A stretch of DNA of 64,000 nt from Rebecca billardiae RCC1528 (Eukaryota; Haptophyta), in NCBI GenBank assembly GCA_965240325.2, contig OZ251231.1, forward strand, positions 2,294,001-2,358,000. The letters run 5' to 3'. The translations under genes and the position numbers were made by a program. Under the pieces are notes generated by a model, which ran no database searches, was not told where the DNA came from, and saw only the letters and a program-made list of their open reading frames with translations. This document shows positions 49,779-60,405 of the stretch, piece after piece; positions within the stretch are counted from its first letter, which is position 1; every line of letters begins with the position of its first letter.

Positions 49779-52530
49779 ATGCCTCGGCGAGGCCTGGTCG
49801 TGCGCACGGCCCTGCTCTGCGCATGCCTCGGCAGTGCGCTACCCTCCACAGCCCTTGAGCCCGCAGCCGCGCCGGGCGGCAGCGCCCTGGATACGTCGTC
49901 GCGCGCGCCCGCAAACGCAGACGAGTTTGCTGCTCGTGCACGCCAGGCTCTGAGCGTTGTCTTCACCCACGGCGTGGAGAAGTCTGACGAGCATCACGAG
50001 CCGACTGTTGACCATACCGCCAATGCCCACGAGGAGCCCGCCTCGTCGCACGAGGCTGGGCACGAGGCTGTGGCTGGCCATGAGGACGTGCACGCCCACG
50101 AGGATGTTCACGCGCACGAGGACACCCACACCCACGATGACGGACACACCCACGATCACGGACACACCCACGACGATGTGCACGGCCACGACGACGGGCA
50201 TGGGGATGCCCATGGGGGCGGCCACGACGACGGGCACGGGGATGCCCATGGGGGCGGCCATGGCGACGCGCACGGCGCGCACGGTGCTGGCCACGGGGAC
50301 GCGCACGGCGAGCACGGCGAGCACGGTGAGCACGGTGATCACTGCGGCGGTCATGCCCACCACGGTCCGCACAAGCTGGACGACGAGTCAGCGGTGACGA
50401 TGATCCTTTTCCTCATCCTCCTGACGCTCCTTTTTGAGAAGATCAAGCACAACCTGGTCCGCGCCCGCGGCCAGCGCGCGGCGCGCACGCGGCGCGCGAC
50501 GGCGCACGGCCCGCCACCGCTCACCGCTGTGCACCGTGCACGCGCCGCGCGGTACCACCGCCGGGCGCTGCCGCGCCCGCCCTCGTCGCGCAGGAGCACG
50601 GGCGCTCTGAGTCCGAGCGGCTCGTCGTCAACGCGCTGTTTGGTGAGATCACCGTGCTCGGCTTCATCGCGCTCGTCACCTTCTTCATGATCAAGTCCAA
50701 CTTCTTCAACTGGCTGAGCGGCATCGTGTACCCCGACGACCCGACGCACACGCACCTGCTGCACCTCTTCGAGGACGTGCACTTTGGCCTGTTCTTCACG
50801 ATGATGATGTACCTCGTGCTCGTGATCTGGGTGCTGTACGTGCAGGCGTCGTCGCGCTCAAAGTGGCGCTCGCTCGAGGACGAGACCAAGGCCTTCATGC
50901 GGCTGCATGGCATGAAGCCTGCGAACAGTAAGGAGAACACCGCCGGCCTGCGGAAGGTGCCGACGCGCATCCGCCCGCCGTCGCTGCCGATGCCCAAGGA
51001 CGAGTACCTCGAGTGGCGGTACAACGGCGGCGGCCGCATCCCGGTCGGCTTTGACGGCGTGCTGCAGAAGGATGATGGCGCCGTCGCCGGCAACGGCGAT
51101 CTCGAGATGGCGGACGGGGTGGTGTCTGACCGTCCGGAGCGGGACGAGCTGCACAACTACATGCTCGTGCGCGCGCACTTCACCAACGGCTGCAAGAAGG
51201 GGCCGCCGGAGGGTAAGAAGAACACCCTCGTCGACATGGAGTTCGACTTTGGCCGGTACCTCGACAACTCGCTCGGCCAGCTGCTGATCGAGGTCGTGCT
51301 CGTGCACGAGGTGACCTGGCTCGTGATCGCCGTCGTGATGTTCATCGCGTACGTCGCGTTCGCGTTTGTCGAGTCTTCGGGCACCTTGATCATCGTGACC
51401 ATCTTCGGCGTGCTCCTCGTCGCCTCGATGCTCTGGCTGTACATGAACACGAGCCGGATCCTGGTCGCGCTCAGCCCGCCCTCCGACGCCAACCTCAAGC
51501 AGGTGTTCACCGGCCACCGCACGGCCATCCCGCCCTTCGACAAGAACCCGCTCGTGAAGGGCGGCGGCAGCAAGCACGAGCAGCTCTTCTTCCTGGGCGA
51601 GAAGGGGCCCAACTTCCTCATGCACTTCCTGCGCACGACGCTGCTCCTCACCGCCATCTACGTCGTGGCGATCTGCGTGGTGTTCATCCCGCACATGCAC
51701 GATAAGGGCATCTTCTACGTGCTGCCCATCAACGCCGTCTGCGTGCTCGTGGTCGGCGCGCTCGTGATGCCCATCCTGCCCAAGCTCACGCTCATCACCT
51801 CGATCGGCCACATGAAGAGGTCCGACGTGATCGACAACACCCTCCGCCAGGTCAAGCTCGAGCGCTCGATCAAGACCATCAAGATTCTCGCCGCGCTCCA
51901 GTCGCAGCTCAAGCGCTTCAAGAAGATCCAGGGCACGGACGGCGGCATGAAGCGGACCAACTTCGACAACATCGACCCGAAGCAGAAGGAGGACCTGCGC
52001 GAGGCCTTCAACCTCTTCGACGAGGACGGCTCCGGCACGATCGACTCGAAGGAGCTCTTCAACCTGCTCCGCGACCTCGGGCAGCAGGTCGACCCAGCCG
52101 AGGCCGATCGGCTCATCCTCGAGATGGACACTGGGGTGCGTGCGCGCGCCAGCGGCTCCGCGCGCCGCCGCGCATCGCGCACGACACCGCACGCGCTGAC
52201 CGCATGCGCTTGGCGCCCGCGCCCGCGCTCGGTTTGTGCGCGCAGGACGATGGCCAGGTCAGCTTCGAGGAATTCTGCGTCGTCATGGCGGACGACGACA
52301 GCGCCCCGGCCGACGCGTCGCAGCTGGCTAAGGAGATGTTCACGATGCTCGACAAGGACGGCTCGAACGAGATCACGCTGAGGGAATTCAGAGCAGTGCT
52401 GCAGGGGCTGCCCATCGGCCTGTCGGAGGAGGACCTCGACAACATGCTTCACGACATTTTCGGTGACGACGACAACGCTGCGATCAACGCCGACGAGTTC
52501 GAGCACTTCCTCACCCAGAAGTCTATCTGA
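49779..52530 (+). CDS. MLO-like seven-TM protein fused to four-EF-hand calmodulin-like domain
   Basis: Exons 49779-50456, 50594-52135 and 52246-52530, giving 834 residues. Introns (137 and 110 nt) are in phase 0. A signal peptide (residues 1-25) is followed by an extracellular His/Asp/Gly-rich region (~75-195; repeated HEDVHAHED, GHTHDHGHTHDD, GHGDAHGGGH) able to bind metal ions. Seven hydrophobic segments lie at ~205-221, 245-260, 291-309, 468-485, 490-508, 575-591 and 600-620. MLO-type landmarks are 'FEKIKHNL', 'LFGEITVLGFIALVTFF' and 'FDFGRYLDNSLGQLL'. A basic amphipathic stretch at 636-680 (LRQVKLERSIKTIKIL, LKRFKKIQG) sits where plant MLOs bind calmodulin. EF-hands have loops at ~694 (DEDGSGTIDSKE), 738 (DTGDDGQVSFEE), 776 (DKDGSNEITLRE) and a degenerate one at ~813. 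Plant MLOs act in calcium signalling at the plasma membrane. Confidence 0.85.
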
Positions 52531-53030
52531 GCTCCTGCCCGAAGCTGACTATGAGTCCGAGTCGACCGGTGAGTAAGCTATTACTACGTTAACTACGTAG
52601 CTATAATTATGTTACGCGATTCGCCGACGCCGACTGCATGAGTGAGTGCATGGCTGTGCGGCCCGTGCGCCCACGGACCGTGCTGTAGCCGTAGCGGCCC
52701 GCCATAGGCCGAGTCCCGCAGGATGAGGATTGAGGCGGGGTTAGCATCAATGATATAGCAGTCACTGACTGCTCAAGACGCTCGTCAAGTGATGAAGTGT
52801 CCACTGCTGCCCGAGGCCGAAGCAGTCCGCGGGGCCCCCGGGCCCGTGCCCGTGGGGCCCCGTGCCCCGTGGCCGTGGGCGTGGCCGTGCCCGTGGGGCC
52901 GTGGGCGTGGGCCGTGGCAGTCCGCGGAGTCCGCCGGCCGAGCCGGCGAGCGAGTCTGAACATCGTCAGTACGCGCGCGTGCATGTAGTACGACTCCGCG
53001 GCGTTTATTGTTGACCGCGTGCTGATGTGT
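52531..53030. other. Intergenic between convergent genes
   Basis: Holds both 3' ends. A GGCCCCGTGCCC/GTGGCCGTGGGCGTGG simple-sequence stretch is seen at 52825-52920. No gene seen. Confidence 0.45.
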
Positions 53031-53891
53031 TCACTGCTGCTGGACTTCGTCCGCGCGTCTCGAGTCGGATGCTGCGTCATCCGCCTGACTCGGATGATCG
53101 TGCTGATCCTGATACGCCATCCCGTTCAGCAGCGACTCGCAGACGGCCAGGAGCTCGCCGTGCTGCTGCGCATGCTGGTTTGCCTGCGCTTCCAGGGCCT
53201 GCTGGAAGTCGTCGCGCTGCTGCTCGTGCTCATCGCGCATCTGCTGCACGAGGTTGAGCAGCGCCTCATACGTGGCGGTCCGGCCCTGTGCTGGCTCGGC
53301 GGGCAGATGCGGCGGAGCAGCCTCTGCAGCGTACAGGTCGCGCCGATCGATGCCGATCATCGCCGTCGTCACGGCCTGCTTTGTGTACTCGAGCCGGTCG
53401 ATCCTGCCGCAGGACAGTACGCCGATTAGGCCCTGGCCTTCGCCAAGCTTGGGGTCGCCGCTCACACCGGCGGCGTTGGAGGCTTGCGTGAGGTCCTTGC
53501 CCGCGTCGACGTGCGCACGTATGCTCTCCGGGATCTTGAACGCGCTCGACCAGCCCACGTTCTCGCGGGACCCGTCGAAGGCGACGCAGGCGCACGAGTC
53601 GAACAGGTCGCTCCCGACCTGATACACGCCGGACTCGATGCCGAGGGCGAGGGCCACGTGGTCGCGGCTGCCGTACGCGCTGTATGCCCGGTTGCGCGCC
53701 CCGCGCAGCGTCTGCTCCAGGCCGCGCGGCTGCTCGGGGATGCCGCTCGCAGCCTTGAAGCCGACCACCTCGAGTGCCTCGAAGACCGGGTACTCGCGCA
53801 GGACCTGCGCCACGGCGTCCACCTTGCAGCTGTTCGTCGACCCGACCACAACCACGGCCGTCGCGCTCGGCGCCGGTGCCGCCGACGACAT
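53031..53891 (-). CDS. YjjX/DUF84-type non-canonical purine NTP phosphatase with coiled-coil tail
   Basis: 286 residues from ATG 53891, intronless. The N-terminal ~190 residues match the inosine/xanthosine triphosphatase family, which removes ITP/XTP or related damaged nucleotides: 'VVVVGSTNSCKVDAVAQVL' (nucleotide-binding start), 'KAASGIPEQPRGLEQTLRGARNRAYSAY' and 'ALGIESGVYQVG' (acidic metal-binding region), 'DLTQASNAAGVSGDPKLGEGQGLIGVLSCGRIDRLEYTKQAVTTAM'. The last ~80 residues are a Gln/Glu-rich coiled coil ('LLNLVQQMRDEHEQQRDDFQQALEAQ'), not part of the usual bacterial enzyme; it may mediate oligomerisation. Its ATG is only 82 bp from that of the kinesin gene. Confidence 0.85.
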   Translation of the reverse strand: MSSAAPAPSATAVVVVGSTNSCKVDAVAQVLREYPVFEALEVVGFKAASGIPEQPRGLEQTLRGARNRAYSAYGSRDHVALALGIESGVYQVGSDLFDSCACVAFDGSRENVGWSSAFKIPESIRAHVDAGKDLTQASNAAGVSGDPKLGEGQGLIGVLSCGRIDRLEYTKQAVTTAMIGIDRRDLYAAEAAPPHLPAEPAQGRTATYEALLNLVQQMRDEHEQQRDDFQQALEAQANQHAQQHGELLAVCESLLNGMAYQDQHDHPSQADDAASDSRRADEVQQQ

Positions 53892-53973
53892 CGCTCAGCA
53901 GCACTGACCAACGTCTCGCTCTTGGGAGCGAGCGCGGGCCTGACCGTTGTGGCACCCGCGGCAAGCCGCCGCC
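53892..53973. promoter_or_regulatory. 82-bp shared upstream region of NTPase (-) and kinesin (+)
   Basis: The two start codons are separated by 82 bp, which must contain both transcription starts unless one 5' UTR overlaps the other gene. No TATA box seen. Confidence 0.45.
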
Positions 53974-56900
53974 ATGGGTGACGACGCCGTGCGCGTCGCC
54001 GTGCGGGTGCGAGGCGCCCCGCGCGACGGGCGGGCGGCGCGCTCCCCGGCTCTGCGCCGCGTTCGCGCGGCGTGCATCCGCCACCCACCGCTCATGCCGC
54101 GCCCCCCCCCCCGCCTGACCTCCACCTGCGCACGTGCGCACACATTCCGCGCAGGTGCGGCCCCTGACGGAGAAGGAAGTGCTGGAGCACTGCCGCACGT
54201 GCCTGCGCGTGTATGCGAAGGAGCAGCAGGTGGTGCTCGGGAAGGACCGAGGTTTCTCGTTCGACTACGTCTTCGGCGAGCGCACCTCGCAGGTACGCCG
54301 CCCTGCCGCCCCTCGCGCGCCCGTCTGTGCGCGCCCTCGCGCATGGCGGGCTCATCTCGGCTCGCTCGTCGCGCGCCGCGCGCACTCGCCGCGCGCAGGC
54401 GGATCTGTACGAAGCGTGCTGCCAGGGGCTAGTGGAGAGCTGCCTCGACGGGTACAACGCCACCGTGATGGCCTACGGCCAGACCGGCTCGGGCAAGACC
54501 TTCACCATGGGCTCTGGCAACGAGCTCGAGCCCGTGGCCGGCACGGCCGACGCCGACCCGCGCGGCGTGATCCCGCGCGTGCTGGAGCAGCTCTTCGGCG
54601 CGCTGGACGGCGGGGCGGAGGAGGGCGGGCCGGACGACGACGACGAGGACCCCCAGGCGGACGAGCCCGGGTACGAGGTCGAGGCCACCTACCTCGAGAT
54701 CTACAACGAGGAGGTGCGCGACCTGCTGCACCCGAACACGCCCACCAAGGCGATCAACATCCGCGAGTCCGCCGCCGGGCACATCCGCGTGCAGGGCGCG
54801 CGCGCGGAGCGGGTGCACGGGCTGCGCGAGGCGCTGGCCTGCCTCGAGTCCGGCAACGCGTGCCGCACCACCGGCTCCACGCTCATGAACGCCGCGTCCT
54901 CGCGCTCGCACTCGCTGTTCACGCTCAACGTGACGCGCCGGCTGGGCGGTGCGCGCGCTCGCGCGGGCGGCGCGCCCGCGCGGCCGGTGCGCGCTAAGCT
55001 GCACCTGGTCGACCTGGCGGGCTCGGAGCGGAACAAGAAGACGGGCACGACGGGCGGCCGCTTCAAGGAGTCCGTCACCATCAACCAGGGGCTGCTCGCG
55101 CTCGGGAACGTGATCTCGGCGCTGGGAGACGAGCGGCGGCGCGGCAGCCACGTGCCGTACCGCGAGTCGAAGCTGACGCGCATGCTGCAGGACTCGCTCG
55201 GGGGCAACTCGCGCACCGTGATGCTCGCGTGCGTCTCGCCCGCGGACACGTCCTTCGACGAGAGCCTCAACACGCTGCGGTACGCCAACCGCGCGCGCAA
55301 CATCAAGAACAGCCCGGTCGTGAATCTGGCCGAGGACGAGGAGGAGGGCGGCGAGCGGCTCGGGCTGCTGATGGGCGAGATCGAGTCGCTGCAGCGCCAG
55401 CTGGCGGAGGCGCGGCAGGCGGAGCAGGCGCCGCCCAGGCTGCTCGCGGGCGCAGAGGGCGCGCAGCAGCCGCACGGGCTCGCGACGGGCGCGCTCGGCC
55501 GCCGGCTGCAGCAGCTGCTCGCCGACGCGACCGACGCGGCCGCCGACGCCGCCGACGGCGGCGGCTCGGCGCTGCGGCTGCTCAGCGCGTCCGCGCAGGA
55601 CGAGGCGATCCTTCAGGTGGTGCGCGAGTGCGCGGGCGCGCGCGCGGCCGAGCTCGGCCTCGGCGACGGCGGCGGCGGCGCGCGCGCGGAGCCCGACGGC
55701 GCGGAGACGTCGGCGCTGGAGGAGGCCGAGGCGTCGCTCAGCTCCGCCGCCGACTCTGTTGCGCTACTGGGGCTGCACAGGGAGCACCTGGGGATGCTGC
55801 TCGGGAGCCTGTGGCAGGCGCACGCCGCGGCGGCCGCCGCGGCGGAGGGCGACACGCTGGCGGGAGCCACGCCGGCGGGCACGCCCTCGCGTGCCAGCCC
55901 GGCCTCGGCGGACGCGCGCGCGGGCGGCACGCCCGCCGCCGCTGCCGGCGGCGCGGCCGCGGGCCAGTCGGCCACGCCGCCGCAGGGGGCGGCGGACGGC
56001 ACGCCCGCGCACCGCGCCACGCCGCCCTCCGCGCCCGGCACGGCCGCGGGCACGCCCACCGTGCGCCGCCTCAGGCGGGAGATCGGCGCCGTCCTGCGGC
56101 AGGCGCAGGGCGCGGAGGAGGCGGCGCGCGGCGCGCTCGAGCGCGCGGTCGACTGGACGCGCGCCGCGCGCGCCGCGCTCGGCGCGGGCGGGCGCGGTGT
56201 GGGCGTGGGCGGCGGTGGCGTCGGCGCGGACGCGGACGCCGCCGCTGGCGCCAGCCCCAGGCCACCCGCCACGCCCGAGGGACGGCTGCGGGCGCCGGTC
56301 GACAGCGAGGCTGCAGAGACTGCCGCGTCGCGCGCGAGCCGCCGCGCTCGGCGCCGCGCCGCGCGCACGGCCGAGGCCGACGGCGCGGCGGAGGAGGAGG
56401 GGGAGGAGGAGGAGGAGGAGCCCGCCGCCCCCGCCGGCGCGCGGCGCGGCGTCGCGGCTCGTCCGCCGCTGCCGCGCACGGCGGGCACGCCCGCCGCGGC
56501 GCGCGGCGCGCGCGGCGCCCTCGAGCGTCTGCTCGCGGCGCGTGAGTCGGAGCTGGCGGAGGTGCGCTCGGCGCTGCAGGAGGCGCAGGCCGACCTGCGG
56601 CGGGACGAGGAGATCTTCGCGGAGCGCGCGTCCGAGCTGAGCGCGCTGCGTGCCGAGAACGAGCAGCTGCGCGCGGACGCGGACGCGGACGCGGGCGCGG
56701 GCGCGGGCGAGTCCGCGCGCGGCGCGGACGCGCGCGGCGCGGCGCTGTTGGGCGGCGGCGCCCCTCGTCCGGCGTGGGCCACCCAGCCCGCGCAGCCCGC
56801 CGCCTCAGAGCCGCCGCTGCACCTGCTCTCGCCGCCCTCGCTGCACGCCTCCCTCGTCGCCGCGGGCGGCGCCGCCGCCGCCGGCGCCGCCGACGCGTGC

Positions 56901-59900
56901 GCCTCGCTGCACGACTCCGCGTGGCGGCTGGCGGAGGCGTGGGAGGCGCAGGACGCCGTGCAGATCGACGACGGCGCGGGCTCGGTGGTGGGCGCGCGCT
57001 CGCCCGCCGAGCACGCGCGCGCCGCGGCGGAGGCGGGCGCGGGCGCGGGCGCGCCGGCGGGCGAGGTGCATGCCGAGCTGCAGCGCTCGTTCGCCGCGGT
57101 CGCCGAGGAGCGCCGCCTCCTGCGCGCAGACGTGCAGCAGCTGCAGCAGGCGCAGGCGGATGCGCACGCCAAGCGCACCGCCACGGCCGGCGGCGCGCAG
57201 GCCGGCGGCGGCGGCGGCGGTGGCGGCGGCTCGTGCTCCTCGCGCGGCCGCTCGCCCGGCCGCGCGGCGGGCGGCGGGGACGCCGAGCTCGCCCTCGCCG
57301 TCCGGCTCAAGGAGGAGCTCATCCGCGACCTCGTCCGGCAGGAGGCGGAGGCGCGCGCCGCGCTGAGCGACGCCGAGGCGCGCTCGGAGCATCTTGCCGC
57401 TGAGCTCGACTCGCTGCGCGCTGCGTATGAGGCGGCGGCGGCGGCCGCGACGGACGGTGGGGCGCGCGCGGAGGCGCTGCGCGCGGAGTACGAGCGCAAG
57501 TTCGCCGAGTCCGAGGCGCAGATCGAGTCGCTCACCGAGCGGCAGCGCGCGCACGACAGGCTGGCGCGCGACAAGGCGGGCGCCGAGCGCAGGCTGAGAG
57601 ACACGGCGGCAGAGCTCTCGCGCGTGCGCGCGCAGTACGAGGGCATGCGAAGGCGCTCCGAGGCGGCGGGGCGCGGGGAGTGCGGCGGCGGCGGCGGCGG
57701 CACGGCCAAGTCGGAGGCCGCGCTCCAGGCCAACGCGCGCGAGATCTCCGAGCTGCGCAAGCGCGTGGACGCGCGCGAAAGGCGCATCCGAGAGCTCGAG
57801 TCGAGCCACGCGCGCACCGCGTCCGAGCTGGGCGCGGGGCAGCAGGGCGGGCAGGGGCAGCAGGGCGCGCACGCGCGCGGCGCGGCGGAGGGCAAGCCGA
57901 GGCGCGCGCCGAGCAGGCCAGCCGCCGCCGGCGGCAGGCTGAGCGCCGGCGGTGGCGCGGCCGGCGGCGCGGCGGCGCGCGCCGCCGCTCAGCGCGCCGC
58001 GGGCGCGACGGGCGCGCGCGCGCCGCCGCCGCCGGCTGGCAGCAGCGTGCCGATCACGCCTCGCAAGCCGCCCGCCACGGCGGCGGCGGGCGGCGGCGGC
58101 GGCGGTGCCGCCAACGCCGCCGCCGGGCGGCTCGCGCGCCCCGCGAGCGCGCCTCAGCTCGACGACGCCCCGGGCTCGGACGCGCCGCGCGCCGCGCTCG
58201 ACGCCCACCTGCACGCGCTCGTGAGCAGCCAGCAGGCGGCCGCGCGGCTGGAGCGCGAGCAGGCGCGGCGCGACGCGGCGGCGCGCGAGCGGCACGGCGC
58301 GACTCTCTCGCGTGAGCGCGTGCGCATGCGCGCCGCCGCGTCCACCGCCGAGCTGCGCAGCGCGCTCGACGACGGCGCGCGCGAGCTCGCGCGACTCGAG
58401 GCGGAAGCGGGCGCGGCCGAGGCGCGCGCGCGCGCGGACTCGGCCACCGACGCTGACGGCGACGCTCTCGTCCGTCTGCGCGGCGAGCGCGCGGCGACCG
58501 CGGACCGGCTGGCGCGGCTGCAGGCTCGCGTGGACGCGGTCGCCGCGGCCGACAGCGCCGAGCTCCGGCAGCTCGACGAGCAGATCGACTCGCTCGACGC
58601 CGCGATCGAGTGGTGCGCGCGCGGCCGTGCGCGCGCGGCCGTGCGCGAGCAAGCGCGCGCGAGGGCGGCGCGTGTGGCGCGGCCGCGCGCCGACACGGCC
58701 GCGCGCGCACCGTGCGCACCGCGCTCACCGCTGCCACGCGACGCGCGCCGTGCCGCGCCATGTGCTGCGCTGCCGCCCCCCTGACGGCTGTCGGCGCGCG
58801 CGGCTGCCCCGCCGCAGGCATGACGACACGCTCGCCGATCTGAGGCGCGCGCTCGTCGGCACGGAGGATGCCGCGCCGATGGAGGCGGTGCGCGCACGGC
58901 CGCCGCCGCGCGCGCGTGTGCCTCTGGGCCTCTGGGCTGGACGGCGCCGCCGCCCTTCCGCGCGCGCGCCGGGGCGTGCGCGCTCGCCAGCCGACCGCCG
59001 CCGCCGCGCGCCCCCGCCCGCGCGCCGCGCGCCCGCGCCCGGCGGCGCAGGCTGTGCGCGCGCTCGCGCCCGAGCAGGCCAAGGGCTTGCTCGGCGGCTA
59101 CATCGCCCAGCTGGTGGACGCGCGGCGCGCGCTCGACGCGAGCGCGCACCAAGGCGAGCGGCAGCGCGCGCAGCTCGCAGAGGCGTCCGAGCAGCTGCGC
59201 GAGCAGGCGGCGTCCATGGCGCTGGCCGCCAAGGAGGCGGAGCGCAGGTGCGCGCGCGCCGGCGCGCGCGGCGCGCGCTGGACGCCTCCGACGCGCCGCC
59301 AAGCCCACCCGCGCCCCGCACCGCCGCCCCCGCCCTCTCCGGCGCACACGCTCGCGCGCGCCGCGCGCGCGCGCAGGCAGGAGCGGCAGCGGCAGGAGCA
59401 TGAGCTCGAGAAGCAGTCGCTGCTCAGGCAGCTGCGCGCGCACAGGGCAGACGGCGGCGCGGGCGCCGAGGGCGCGGCGCAGCTGCAGCGCGCGCTGCGC
59501 GAGCGGGAGGACCAGGTCGCCGCCCTCGAGCGCGACAACTTCTACTTCAAGGCGGCGGCGAAGGAGCTACGCCGACAGCTGCGCGAGGCGCAGGCGGCGG
59601 GCGGCGCGGAGGGCGGCGCGCCGCCGCCCGCCGCCGTGCCGGAGGGCGACGCGGAGCGGCTGCGGCGCGAGAACGCTCTCCTCGCCAACGAGCTGACCAA
59701 CCTCAAGACATACCTGCTGCGCAACCCGTCCGCGCAGATGGTGCGAGTCTCAAAGCGCGAGCAGACGCTGCTCAGCCCGCACCCCGCGGGGCCGGCGGGG
59801 CCGGAGGCGCGCGTCACGGGCGCGCCGCCGCCGCCCGCCTCGGCGCTGCCGCACCACCGCCACGCGCACGCGCAGCCGCAGCAGGCAGCAGCGCCGCCGC

Positions 59901-59968
59901 GGCCGCGGCCGACGACCGCGCACGACGCATCGCTGTCGTCGGCGGATGGCGCGAGCAGCCTGAGGTGA
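53974..59968 (+). CDS. Kinesin-4-like N-terminal motor protein
   Basis: Six exons: 53974-54006, 54155-54292, 54399-58612, 58818-58887, 59051-59247 and 59377-59968. These total 5244 nt and 1747 residues, and every junction keeps frame with GT..CAG introns. The microtubule motor (~1-365) starts 'VRVAVRVRPLTEKE', with 'FDYVFGERTSQADLYE', P-loop GQTGSGKTFTMGSG (~84), switch I NAASSRSHSLF (~220), switch II LVDLAGSERNKKTGTTGGRFKESVTINQGLLALGNVI (~262) and 'SKLTRMLQDSLGGNS'. The neck 'GLLMGEIESLQRQL' leads into a long Ala-rich coiled coil. The C-terminal block 'ERDNFYFKAAAKELRRQLRE' matches the NxYYKKTSRELKKKLRE-like signature of kinesin-4 (KIF4/KIF27/FRA1) proteins. Likely roles are spindle or flagellar microtubule length control, by family analogy. 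Much of the middle is low-complexity Gly/Ala. Confidence 0.9.
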
Positions 59969-60405
59969 CGATGAGTATCAGATAGTCGCGCGATGAGGAG
60001 CCGCGTGTAGTCGGCGCGCATCTCAGCGACGACTTTATTCGTCACTGCTTCGTCTTGTCGTCGACTCGCGAGTATATATTGACTGTTGACAGCAGCTATA
60101 GCAGCCCAAGTAGCATCACGTGATGACACATCGACATCGTCGACTAGCCCGAGTAGCCGCGTATATATCGTCAATAGAAAGTAGCGCGCACGGCGCAGCG
60201 CCAGAGTCGTCGTATCATCGTCGCGCGTATCATAGTCTCGGCACTAGATTACGCAGCGCGGCAGCATGAGCAGCGCGACGCCCCAATCAACGAGTATGAC
60301 GACTCAGCCGATGCCACGCAGAGCCACACTGCTCGGCTGACCGGTGACCGTCGCTCCGCCTACAGACAGACCGCTGAGTGCACGACCGCAGCTCCGGCGA
60401 TGCCG
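59969..60405. other. Intergenic between convergent genes
   Basis: Moderately AT-rich 3' regions of the kinesin and kinase genes. No gene seen. Confidence 0.5.

Noticed and set aside
55613-57895. 760-codon minus-strand open frame opposite kinesin exon 3
   Set aside because: Antisense artefact of GC-rich codons: low-complexity Ser/Ala/Arg translation with no motif.
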